The notes beneath the pieces were generated by a model. It worked only from the letters and a program-made list of their open reading frames with translations, did not search any database and was not told the DNA's origin. Shown here piece after piece: positions 29,324-37,595 of a stretch of 64,000 nucleotides of DNA (positions are counted from its first letter, which is position 1; each line of letters begins with the position of its first letter). The stretch is from Fimbriimonadaceae bacterium (GTDB lineage: Bacteria; Armatimonadota; UBA10988): NCBI GenBank assembly GCA_020850355.1, contig JADZEX010000037.1, positions 186,001-250,000 of the forward strand, given 5' to 3'. The translations under genes were made by a program, and so were the position numbers.

Positions 29324-31978
29324 ATGCTGAAGCTCCTCACCTTGACCGGGATGCTGCTGACCGCCGGCAGCAGCGTGGCGGCGACCACGATCCAGGTCTC
29401 GCCGCAGGGCGACGACACGGCCAACGGCGTGACCGCCCCGGTGGCCAGCCTGGAGCGCGCGCGCGAGCTGGCCCGCCAGGCCGCCGGCCAGGGGCAGGCC
29501 GTGGTGGAGTTGGCCGCGGGCGTCTACCCGCGTTCCGGGCTGCTGGCGTTCGGCGCCGCCGACAGCGGGCAGCCCGGCGCTCCGACCATCTACCGGGCCG
29601 CCAAGGGCGCCGCGGTCCGCGTGGTCGGCGGGCAGGTCGTGCGCGGCTGGCGCCCCGTCACCGACCCGGCACTGCTGGCGCGGCTCGAGCCGGCCGCCCG
29701 GGGGCAGGTGCTGGTGGCCGACCTGCGGGCCCAGGGGCTGAGCGACTACGGCGCCGTCAACGGCGGGTTGGAGGTGTTCTGCCGTGACGTCCCGCAGACC
29801 CTGGCCCGCTGGCCCAACACGGCGTTCGTGAAGGTGGTCGAGCCGACCGGTGCGACCGAGCTCGACGTCCGCGGGACCAAAGGCCGCAAGGAGGGCCAGT
29901 TCCGCTACGACGGCGACCGGCCTGCCCGCTGGACCGCGGAGGCGGAGCCGTGGGTCCACGGGTACTGGTTCTGGGACTGGTCGGACGGCCGGCAGCGGGT
30001 CAGCAGCATCGACTTGGCGAAGCAGGAGCTGACCCTGGCGCCACCGCACCATGGCTACGGCTACCGCAAAGGGCAGTGGTACTACGCCTACAACCTGTTC
30101 AGCGAGATCGACGGGCCGGGTGAGTGGTACCTCGACCGGGCGGCGGGGCTGCTCTACCTCTGGCCGCCGCACGAGCTGGCGCCGGGCGACGTGGTGGTCT
30201 CGGTGGTGCCGACGCTGTTCACGGTCGACGGCGCCCGCGACCTCTGGCTGCAGGGCCTGACCTGCCTGGCGACCCGCTCGACCGCCATCAGCATCCGCAA
30301 CTCCGAGCGCGTCGAGGTCGTTGGCTGCACCATCCTCAATACCGGCGCCGGCGGCGTGGGGATCGACGGCGGGCAGGGCTGCGTGGTCCGCGACTGCGAC
30401 ATCCTGCAGGTCGGCAGCGGCGGCATCAGCGTCAGCGGCGGCAATCGCCAGACGTTGCGCCGCGGCGACCACGCGGTGCTGAACAACAACATCCACGACT
30501 ACGGCCGCATCAACCGCATGTACAGCGCCGGGGTGACGGTCGGCGGCGTTGGCCAGCGGGTCGCCAACAACCTGATCCACAACGCGCCGCACATGGCGAT
30601 CCAGTTTGGCGGCAACGACCACCTGCTCGAGCTGAACGAAATCCACAGTGTGTGCTACGAGTCGAACGACGCCGGGGCGGTCTATGCCGGCCGCGACTGG
30701 ACCCACCGGGGCAACGTGATCCGGCACAACTACCTGCACGACATCACCGGCTTCGAAGGCCGCGGCTGCGTCGGCGTCTACCTCGACGACATGTTCAGCA
30801 GCGCTGCGAACGAGGGCAATGTCTATTGCCGGGTGACGATGGCGGCGTTCATCGGCGGCGGGCGGGACAACACTGTTCTCAACAACCTCTTCGTGGACTG
30901 CAAACCGGCCCTGCACATCGACTGCCGGGCGCTGAACTGGGCCAGCTACCATGTCGCCACTACGATGAAGGAGCGCCTCGACGCGATGCCGTTCCGGGCC
31001 GAGCCCTGGAGCACCCGCTACCCGCAGTTGCTGACCCTGTGGGACGACGAACCGGCCGCCCCGAAGGGCAATCGGGTGGCCCGGAATCTGTGCAGCGGCG
31101 GCACCTGGGAGCATGTCGAGGCGCGGGCGCGGGCGTACCTGACCATCGAGCAAAACCTGGTCGCCGCCGACATCGGCCTGCTGCACCGCGATCGCCTGGC
31201 CCCGGAGCGCAACCCGCGGCCGACCGACTTCGCGCTGGACCCCAACGGTCCGGCCAGCCAGATTGGCTTCCAGCCGCTGCCGCTGGACCAGATGGGTCTG
31301 CGCCCCTCGCCCCTGCGGGCGAGTTGGCCGGTGGTCCATGCCGTCCGCCCCGCGCAGACGCCGCCGCCGGGCAAAGGGCGTCCACCGGCCCCAACCGCCG
31401 CAGTCCGCCGGGCGACCGGCACGGTGACCGTCGACGCCCTACGCGCTGGGCCCTGGGCGGCGGTCGAGGGACAGCCGCTGGCCGTGGTGCAGAGCCCCAG
31501 CGGTGAGCTGCAGGCGCCGCCCTGCCGAGCCTGGCTGCTGTACGACGCCGCACGGCTCTACGTCTTCTTCGAAACGGCGCTGCCCGCTGGCCTGCCGCCG
31601 ACCCGCGGCCAGACCTGGGGGCAGGACGACGCGGTCGAGGTGGCCCTGGCCGAGCCCGGGCAGGGCAAGCCGATCCTGATCTGGCGGGGCTACGCCAACG
31701 GTCATTGGGAGACCAGCGACGAGGCGGGCACCGCTGCCGAGCTGGTGCAGCGCGCGGCCCAGGGGGTGCAGTACGCCGCGGCCACCGAGGCCGCGGGTTG
31801 GCGCGCTGAACTGGCGATTCCGTGGGCGGCGACGGGACTCGACCCGGCCAAGGTTGGCCGGATTGCGTGCAGCCTGGCCGTTCGCCGGCTGGCCGGCAAC
31901 CAGTGGCTGCTGTGGCGTGGCACCGGGTCGCACACCTGGCGGGTCGACGAAGCCGGGACCCTCACCCTGGCACGATAG
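29324..31978 (+). CDS. Secreted parallel beta-helix protein with C-terminal CBM9-like domain
   Basis: 884 residues from the ATG at 29324. Another ATG at 29318 abuts the AGGGG ribosome site with no spacing, so the second is more likely. Signal peptide MLKLLTLTGMLLTAGSSVAA. The N-terminal TIQVSPQGDDTANG...SLERARELARQ is the opening of right-handed beta-helix enzymes of the GH141/pectate-lyase-like type. Helix turns with N- and G-rich coils run to about residue 600 (NNNIHDYG, NNLIHNAPH, NNLFVDC). From about 700 a beta sandwich resembling CBM9 follows (ARLYVFFETALP, WGQDDAVEVAL, WRAELAIPWAAT). Likely acts on an extracytoplasmic polysaccharide; catalytic residues not placed. Confidence 0.85.
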   Translation: MLKLLTLTGMLLTAGSSVAATTIQVSPQGDDTANGVTAPVASLERARELARQAAGQGQAVVELAAGVYPRSGLLAFGAADSGQPGAPTIYRAAKGAAVRVVGGQVVRGWRPVTDPALLARLEPAARGQVLVADLRAQGLSDYGAVNGGLEVFCRDVPQTLARWPNTAFVKVVEPTGATELDVRGTKGRKEGQFRYDGDRPARWTAEAEPWVHGYWFWDWSDGRQRVSSIDLAKQELTLAPPHHGYGYRKGQWYYAYNLFSEIDGPGEWYLDRAAGLLYLWPPHELAPGDVVVSVVPTLFTVDGARDLWLQGLTCLATRSTAISIRNSERVEVVGCTILNTGAGGVGIDGGQGCVVRDCDILQVGSGGISVSGGNRQTLRRGDHAVLNNNIHDYGRINRMYSAGVTVGGVGQRVANNLIHNAPHMAIQFGGNDHLLELNEIHSVCYESNDAGAVYAGRDWTHRGNVIRHNYLHDITGFEGRGCVGVYLDDMFSSAANEGNVYCRVTMAAFIGGGRDNTVLNNLFVDCKPALHIDCRALNWASYHVATTMKERLDAMPFRAEPWSTRYPQLLTLWDDEPAAPKGNRVARNLCSGGTWEHVEARARAYLTIEQNLVAADIGLLHRDRLAPERNPRPTDFALDPNGPASQIGFQPLPLDQMGLRPSPLRASWPVVHAVRPAQTPPPGKGRPPAPTAAVRRATGTVTVDALRAGPWAAVEGQPLAVVQSPSGELQAPPCRAWLLYDAARLYVFFETALPAGLPPTRGQTWGQDDAVEVALAEPGQGKPILIWRGYANGHWETSDEAGTAAELVQRAAQGVQYAAATEAAGWRAELAIPWAATGLDPAKVGRIACSLAVRRLAGNQWLLWRGTGSHTWRVDEAGTLTLAR

Positions 31979-31988
31979 GAGCAGAAGC

Positions 31989-33275
31989 ATGTGGCGGACG
32001 ACGATCACCCTGAGTCTGGCGGCGTTCCTCGGCCACGGGGCCCTGGCCGCGCCGGAGTGGACCCCGCAGCCAGCCGAGCTGCTGCAGGCCCGGGCCGGGC
32101 TGCCGAACGTCCTGGCCAAGCTGGCGGCCGGCAAGCCGGTGACCATCGCCTACTTCGGCGGCAGCATCACGGCGGCCAACGGCTGGCGGCCGAAGACGTT
32201 GGCCTGGTTCAAGCAGACCTGGCCGAACTCCGACATCAAGGAGGTCCACGCCGCCATCGGGGGCACGCCCTCCTCGCTTGGGGCCTTCCGTCTGGGCCAT
32301 GACGTCCTGCGGTTCAGGCCCGACCTGGTCTTCGTCGAGTTCAGCGTCAACGACGGGGGGATGCCGCCGAACGACATCTGCCGCGCGATGGAGGGCATCG
32401 TACGGCAGGTCTGGCAGGCCGACCCGACGATCGACCTGTGCTACACCTACACCTTCCGGGTCGGCTACGAAGCGCAGCTCGATCAGGGACTCTGCTCACC
32501 CGCGGCGTCGGTCCACGAACAGATCGCGGCGCACTACGGCATTCCGTCGATCAACATGAGCCGGCGGATCGCCGCGCTGAAGCGCGAAGGCAAGCTGCTA
32601 TTCGTTCCCGAGAAGGACGCCGCCGGCAAGCCGCTCCCGCCCGCCGAGGGGGTCAAGCTGTTCACCGACGGCGACGGCGTGCATCCCAACGACACCGGCC
32701 ACACGCTCTACACCGAGGACATCGCCGCCGCAATCGGGCAGCTCCAGGGGGTTGGGCAGGCCGGGCCACACCTGCTGCCGCCGCCGCTGCTGACCGACAA
32801 CTGGGAACGCGCCAAGCTGGTCGCCATCCAGCCGGCGATGCTCTCGGCGGGTTGGAGCAAGCTGCCGGCCGACAGTCCCTTCGTGCGGAGTTTCGGCAAC
32901 CGGATGCCCGATGTCTTCGAGGGTCGGGCCCCAGGCGACAGCATCAGCTTCAAGTTCAAGGGGACGACCTGCCAGCTCTACGACCTGATGGGCCCCGACG
33001 CGGGGCAGGTTAGCATCAAAATCGACGGGGTCGAGCGAGGGCCGGTGGCGCGCTTCGACAGCTACTGCACCTACCACCGCCTGGCCACGATTGGCGTCTG
33101 CGCCAACCTTCCCGACACGGTGCACGAAGTGACGCTGACGATCCATCCGGACCAGCCGAAGCGCAACAGCGTCACCGACCGGGAAAGCCAGAAGCCGGGC
33201 TACGACCCCAAGAAGTACGAAGGCACGGTGATCCGGCTGGGTGCGATACTGCTGATCGGCGACCTCGTTCCGTAG
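31989..33275 (+). CDS. Secreted SGNH hydrolase (acetyl-esterase-like) with C-terminal beta domain
   Basis: 428 residues; the ATG at 31989 has AGGAG overlapping the previous stop. Signal peptide MWRTTITLSLAAFLGHGALA. SGNH blocks: GGSIT with nucleophile S59, GGTPSS near 91-96 (block II glycine), VEFSVND with N121, and DGVHPND with D229 and H232. The full catalytic set is present. The C-terminal ~170 residues are beta-rich and may bind carbohydrate. Probably removes acetyl or other ester groups from the glycan attacked by the beta-helix protein. A terminator-like hairpin follows. Confidence 0.9.
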   Translation: MWRTTITLSLAAFLGHGALAAPEWTPQPAELLQARAGLPNVLAKLAAGKPVTIAYFGGSITAANGWRPKTLAWFKQTWPNSDIKEVHAAIGGTPSSLGAFRLGHDVLRFRPDLVFVEFSVNDGGMPPNDICRAMEGIVRQVWQADPTIDLCYTYTFRVGYEAQLDQGLCSPAASVHEQIAAHYGIPSINMSRRIAALKREGKLLFVPEKDAAGKPLPPAEGVKLFTDGDGVHPNDTGHTLYTEDIAAAIGQLQGVGQAGPHLLPPPLLTDNWERAKLVAIQPAMLSAGWSKLPADSPFVRSFGNRMPDVFEGRAPGDSISFKFKGTTCQLYDLMGPDAGQVSIKIDGVERGPVARFDSYCTYHRLATIGVCANLPDTVHEVTLTIHPDQPKRNSVTDRESQKPGYDPKKYEGTVIRLGAILLIGDLVP

Positions 33276-33291
33276 TCGCCGGCGGTGCGCT

Positions 33292-33324
33292 GACCTGGCT
33301 CGGCCGCTGCGGTCGAGCCAGGTC
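33292..33324. terminator. Hairpin between convergent SGNH and sucC genes
   Basis: GACCTGGCTCG (33292-33302) pairs perfectly with CGAGCCAGGTC (33314-33324), 11 bp with an 11-base loop. It lies in the 58-base gap between convergent genes and could act in both directions. No T-tract. Confidence 0.5.
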
Positions 33325-33333
33325 GGACGGCGG

Positions 33334-34509
33334 TCAGGCAGCGGCAACCAACTCGACGATCTTGGCCGCGGCGGCGCCGAAGTCGGTGTAGGGCTGATAG
33401 CTCGACTGCTCCGCGAGGATCCGGCGGCCCTCGTCTTCGTTGGTGCCGGTCAGGCGGATTACCAGCGGCACCTGCAGATCCAGCGCGCCGGTGGCCTCCA
33501 AGATGCCCTTGGCGACCTCGTCGCAACGGGTGATGCCGCCGAAGATGTTGATGAAGACCCCGCGCACGTCGGGGTTGCTGACAACCAGCTCCAGCGCGTT
33601 GCGCACCACTTCGGCCCGGGCGCCGCCGCCGATGTCCAGGAAGTTGGCCGGCCCGATACCGTGCGGGGCGCCGACGCGGGTGACCTCGTCGAGGGTGCCC
33701 ATCACCAGCCCGGCGCCGTTGCCAATCACGCCAACGGCCGGCGCCGCGCCTGCCAGGTTGGCGGCCTCCAGCCGGACAAACTGCAGCCCGCGGCGGTGCG
33801 CTTCGATCTCCAAAGGATCGGTCAGCGCATCCTCGCTCAGCGCGGCCAGTTCCTTGTGTCGGAAGAGCGCGTTGTCGTCGATGTTGATCTTGGCGTCGGC
33901 CGCCACCACCCGGCCGTCGGTGGTCAGCACCAGCGGGTTGATCTCGGCCAGCGAGGCGTCGATGTCGCGGTAGGCCTGGTCCAGCAGCTTGATGAACCGG
34001 GTGGCCTCCCGAATCGCCGCGGCATCGATCCCGGCGGCGTAGAGCGCGGCGGTGATCTGGTGCGGCAGCAGACCAAAGGCCGGGTCGATCGGCACCCGCA
34101 GGACCTTCTCCGGCGTCTTGGCAGCGACTTCCTCGATGTCGATCCCACCAGCCGCCGAGACGATCAGCACGTTGCGCTGGTTGGCGCGGTCGAGGGTGAT
34201 CCCGAGGTAATACTCGGCGGCGATGCCGATGGCCTCTTCGACCAGGACCTGTTGCACCGTCAGGCCCTTGATGTCCATCCCCAGGATGGCCTCGCCCGCG
34301 CCGCGCGCGGCCGCGGCGTCGGCGGCCAGCTTGACGCCTCCAGCCTTGCCTCGCCCGCCGACGTGCACCTGGGCCTTGACGACGCAGGGGTACCCCACCG
34401 CCTCGGCCGCGGCGACCACCTCGTCGACGGTCGCGGCCACCTGGCCCTTCGGGATCGGCACGCCGTAGCGCGCGAAGATCTGCTTGCCCTGGTACTCGTG
34501 GATCTTCAT
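33334..34509 (-). CDS. sucC: Succinate-CoA ligase (ADP/GDP-forming) beta subunit
   Basis: 391 residues, the usual length; the ATG at 34509 (MKIHEYQGKQIFARYGVP) has GAGG upstream. An ATP-grasp domain covers about residues 1-230 (VKAQVHVGGRGKAGGVK; SLAEINPLVLT; AADAKINID), and the CoA-ligase domain follows (GNGAGLVMGTLD, NFLDIGGGA, FINIFGGITRCD). It normally forms a complex with SucD to convert succinyl-CoA to succinate with ATP or GTP synthesis. No sucD lies on either side: both flanking genes are on the opposite strand, so the alpha subunit must be encoded elsewhere. Confidence 0.96.
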   Translation of the reverse strand: MKIHEYQGKQIFARYGVPIPKGQVAATVDEVVAAAEAVGYPCVVKAQVHVGGRGKAGGVKLAADAAAARGAGEAILGMDIKGLTVQQVLVEEAIGIAAEYYLGITLDRANQRNVLIVSAAGGIDIEEVAAKTPEKVLRVPIDPAFGLLPHQITAALYAAGIDAAAIREATRFIKLLDQAYRDIDASLAEINPLVLTTDGRVVAADAKINIDDNALFRHKELAALSEDALTDPLEIEAHRRGLQFVRLEAANLAGAAPAVGVIGNGAGLVMGTLDEVTRVGAPHGIGPANFLDIGGGARAEVVRNALELVVSNPDVRGVFINIFGGITRCDEVAKGILEATGALDLQVPLVIRLTGTNEDEGRRILAEQSSYQPYTDFGAAAAKIVELVAAA

Positions 34510-34585
34510 CGGGACCTCGTCGTCAGATCGAATCAATGACGCGCCCGGCGCCAGGCGACAGGCGGCGGACGGGCGGTCGCCGGCG

Positions 34586-34594
34586 TGGTATCAT
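34586..34594 (+). promoter_or_regulatory. Extended -10 promoter giving a leaderless transcript
   Basis: TGGTATCAT, an extended -10, ends 6 bases before the ATG at 34601, so transcription would start at or next to the A of the start codon. No ribosome binding sequence lies upstream. Confidence 0.45.
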
Positions 34595-34600
34595 CGCACC

Positions 34601-36886
34601 ATGGACAAGCCCCTCCACCTCGGAACGGTCGCCGGCAGCACCGCGCCGTTGCAGATCGAAGCGGCCGATCTGGTCACCCACGCCGTCTGCGTCGGCATGA
34701 CCGGCAGCGGCAAGACCGGGCTCTGTCTGGTCCTGCTCGAGGAGCTCGGCCGGCAGAACGTGCCGGTCGTGGCGGTCGACACGAAGGGCGACCTGACCAA
34801 CCTGGCGCTGCTCTTCCCGGACTTCGACCCGGCCGCCTTCGCGCCCTGGGTCGGCGCCGGCGGCGAAGACGCCAGCGCGGTCGCCGCCAGGTGGCAGCAG
34901 GGCCTGGCCGGCTGCGGGCTGAGCGGCGCGGACCTCGCGGCCTTGCGGCAGGGCAGCCCGCGGCGGCTCTACACGCCCGGCGCCGATGCCGGCACGGCCA
35001 TCAACATTCTGAGCGGGTTGCAGCCGCCCCAGCTCGCCTGGTCGGACCACGCCGCCGACCTGCGCAACCGCATCAGTACCACCATCACGGCGCTGCTAGG
35101 CCTGGTCGGAGTCGAGGCCGATCCGTTGGCCAGCCCGGAGCACTTGCTGCTCAGCCACCTGCTCGAACAGCTCTGGCAGGCCGGCCAGGCGGTCAGCCTG
35201 GAGGCGCTGATCGCTGGCATCCAGCAGCCACCGTTCGCCAAGATTGGTGCCTTCGAGGTCGACACGGTGCTGTCCCCGAAGGACCGCCTGAAGCTGGCGC
35301 TGCAACTCAACCAGTTGCTCGCCTCGCCGACCTTCCAGGCCTGGCAGACCGGCGCGCCGCTGGCGCCCGAGCTGTTTCTGCCCGGCGCCGATGGCCGCGC
35401 CCCGACCAGCATCCTGTACCTGGCGCACCTGCAGGAGGCCGAGCGGCACTTCTTCCTGACGCTGTTCCTGGAGATGGTCTCGTCCTGGATGCGCTCCCAG
35501 CCCGGCAGCCGCGAGCTCCGCCTGCTGATCTACCTGGACGAGGTGCTCGGCTACCTGCCGCCCCACCCCGCCAATCCGCCCACCAAGCTGCCGCTGCTGA
35601 CGCTCTTCAAGCAGGCCCGGGCCTTTGGGGTGGGCGTTGCCGTGGCGACTCAGAACCCCGTCGACATCGACTACAAGGCCCTCACCAACGCCGGCACCTG
35701 GCTGGTTGGCCGGTTGCAGACGGAGCAGGACCGCGCCCGCCTGGGCGAGACGCTGGAAGCTGCGGCCAAGGGCGCCGGCCGGACCGATGTCGCCGCGGCC
35801 ATCGCCGGCCTCGAGAAGCGGCAGTTCCTGGTCACCTCCCCGAGTCTCGACCAGGCGGCCATCTTGCAGTCACGCTTTGCGATGAGCTACCTGGCCGGCC
35901 CGCTGACGCTGCCGCAGCTACGCGCCCTGGCCACCGCCGGGCTGGTCGAAGCAGCTCCGGCCGTGGCGCCGCCGGCACCCCGCGTGGCAGACGCTGCCCC
36001 GCCGCCGGCCCCGGCGGCCGCCGAACTCGGGGCCCCGCCGCCCGCGCCTCCGGCGGCCGCGACTGGCACGGCGATCTACTGCCTGCCCGGCGGCACAGTC
36101 CCGCAGATGCTCTGCTGTGCCCAGGTCGGTTACACGCTGCCGAAGGCCGGTCTGGAGCATGACGAGGAGCTGTGGCTGCGTCTGGAGTGGGGCACCGCGC
36201 CCGGGGTCACCGCGCGGGTCTTCCTGGTCGACCCGGCCGAGCTATCCGAGGGCTCGCCGGCGGGCGCCGTGCCGCCAGCTTGGAGCCGCGACGCCCGGGC
36301 CCTGAGGGACGCGGCGCGCGCCGTGGCGGAGCGAATCTACGCCAAGCGCCGGCTGCGCCTCCTCGAGAACCGCAAGCTGGGCCTGACCTCCGCGCCTGGG
36401 GAGTCGGCCGAGGAGTTCGCCGCACGCTGCCGCAGCGCGTTGTCCGACCAGGCCAGCCAGGCGCGCGCCGACCTGCGGGAGCGCTACTCCGACCGCCTGG
36501 CGATGCTGGAGCGCCGCCTGGCCGAGGAGCAGCGGCAGTACGAGCAGGCCAAGGCCCGGGCCGGGGGGCGCACGTTGGACAGCATCCTCGACATCGGCGC
36601 GGCCCTGTTGGGCGGCGGCCGGCGCGTCAGCCGGACGCTCCGCAGCGTCGGCCGGGTCGCCAGCCGGACCCAATCCTCAACCGGCAGCGTGCAAGACCAA
36701 CTGGCCGATGTCGAGGCGGTGCAAGCCCAGATCGACGATCTGCTGCAAGATCAGGAAGCCGACGAGGCCAAGATCGAGGAGCGCCTGGCGGGCCTGCTGG
36801 GGACCACCGAAGAAGTCGATCTGGCGCCGCGCAAGCAAGACATCGAGATCATCGAGGTCGCCCTGGTCTGGGCACCGGCCGCGTAA
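34601..36886 (+). CDS. HerA/FtsK-type P-loop ATPase (DUF87-like) with coiled C-terminal region
   Basis: 761 residues; start at 34601 (MDKPLHLGTVAGSTAPLQIE). Walker A GMTGSGKT (32-39), Walker B LIYLDEVLG (D313-E314), and VATQNPVDIDYKALTN near 350, which is typical of the HerA-type helicase/translocase family. From about 450 an Ala/Pro linker leads to a second globular part (about 485-590), then charged, coiled-coil-forming helices (SDRLAMLERRLAEEQRQYE near 630; VEAVQAQIDDLLQDQ near 705). It is an ATP-driven pump on DNA or protein of unknown task; no NurA-like nuclease is adjacent. The long C-terminal extension is not part of standard HerA. Confidence 0.87.
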   Translation: MDKPLHLGTVAGSTAPLQIEAADLVTHAVCVGMTGSGKTGLCLVLLEELGRQNVPVVAVDTKGDLTNLALLFPDFDPAAFAPWVGAGGEDASAVAARWQQGLAGCGLSGADLAALRQGSPRRLYTPGADAGTAINILSGLQPPQLAWSDHAADLRNRISTTITALLGLVGVEADPLASPEHLLLSHLLEQLWQAGQAVSLEALIAGIQQPPFAKIGAFEVDTVLSPKDRLKLALQLNQLLASPTFQAWQTGAPLAPELFLPGADGRAPTSILYLAHLQEAERHFFLTLFLEMVSSWMRSQPGSRELRLLIYLDEVLGYLPPHPANPPTKLPLLTLFKQARAFGVGVAVATQNPVDIDYKALTNAGTWLVGRLQTEQDRARLGETLEAAAKGAGRTDVAAAIAGLEKRQFLVTSPSLDQAAILQSRFAMSYLAGPLTLPQLRALATAGLVEAAPAVAPPAPRVADAAPPPAPAAAELGAPPPAPPAAATGTAIYCLPGGTVPQMLCCAQVGYTLPKAGLEHDEELWLRLEWGTAPGVTARVFLVDPAELSEGSPAGAVPPAWSRDARALRDAARAVAERIYAKRRLRLLENRKLGLTSAPGESAEEFAARCRSALSDQASQARADLRERYSDRLAMLERRLAEEQRQYEQAKARAGGRTLDSILDIGAALLGGGRRVSRTLRSVGRVASRTQSSTGSVQDQLADVEAVQAQIDDLLQDQEADEAKIEERLAGLLGTTEEVDLAPRKQDIEIIEVALVWAPAA

Positions 36887-36895
36887 CCGGCCCCC

Positions 36896-37321
36896 TCAGC
36901 GCCGCCCGAGCGGCGTGAAGCCCGCGGTCGCGAAGTGCGGATCGGAGGTCAGGCACTCCTGGATTCCAAGCTCGGCCATCACCGCGAAGCTGAGGCAGTC
37001 CACAAACGAGAAGCGCTGGTCGGTGAAGCGTCCGAACCACTCCAGGGCCCGCTGCCAGCGGTCGGGGTTGCCGTACTCCACGGCCAACTGACCGTGCCCG
37101 GCCATTCGCTGAGCGACGTCGGCAAGCTGCCAGGCGACCAACCACCCGCCGTCGTATCGCAGGCGTGTGAGCGCTTCGCTGAGCACGGCATCGGTTGTCA
37201 GCAAAGTGGCACCTTCGCTGACGCAGGTCGAAGTGAGACGCACCACGAGCGGATGCACCGGGTCGGTCGAGCAGGCCATCCCAATCCAGGCCCAGGAGTC
37301 GACGAAGACACGCCGCCTCAT
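36896..37321 (-). CDS. PIN-domain toxin, second toxin-antitoxin pair
   Basis: 141 residues; the ATG at 37321 overlaps the antitoxin stop by 4 bases (ATGA). PIN residues: D8 in VFVDSWAWI, E near 49 in VLSEALTRL, D near 107 in FVDCLSFAVM, and the C-terminal LTSDPHF. A VapC-type Mg2+-dependent ribonuclease is expected. It lies on the same strand directly after proB. Confidence 0.87.
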   Translation of the reverse strand: MRRRVFVDSWAWIGMACSTDPVHPLVVRLTSTCVSEGATLLTTDAVLSEALTRLRYDGGWLVAWQLADVAQRMAGHGQLAVEYGNPDRWQRALEWFGRFTDQRFSFVDCLSFAVMAELGIQECLTSDPHFATAGFTPLGRR

Positions 37322-37548
37322 TGCGGTGCCGGTCCGTACAAGGCTGCGTCGATGCCCTCCGCCAGACTGCGTCCGCCAGTGTCATGCCAGCCGGTGGCGA
37401 TCAGCTCCCAGAGGTCGGCCAGTTCGCTGGTGCCGGCCGCCGCCGAGGAGGTCTGGCCGCGGGTCTGGTTGTCCAGCGCTTCGCGAAGCAGCCGGCGCTC
37501 TGCCTCCGTCAGGGCTGGCAGCCGCTCCAGGATCTCCTGCACGCTCAT
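37318..37548 (-). CDS. Antitoxin-like partner of the PIN toxin
   Basis: 76 residues from the ATG at 37548 (GGGAG upstream; in-frame starts at 37566 and 37593 lack it). The N-terminus MSVQEILERLPALTEAERRL is the short helix pair common in antitoxins of this size. The rest is acidic and polar and would contact the toxin. It starts 47 bases after proB, so it may be read through from the ribosomal-protein promoter. No DNA-binding domain is obvious. Confidence 0.72.
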   Translation of the reverse strand: MSVQEILERLPALTEAERRLLREALDNQTRGQTSSAAAGTSELADLWELIATGWHDTGGRSLAEGIDAALYGPAPQ

Positions 37549-37595
37549 TGGCGTCTCCCGATCCATCTTGCCCCGCCACGCGGCGTGCCGCAAGT

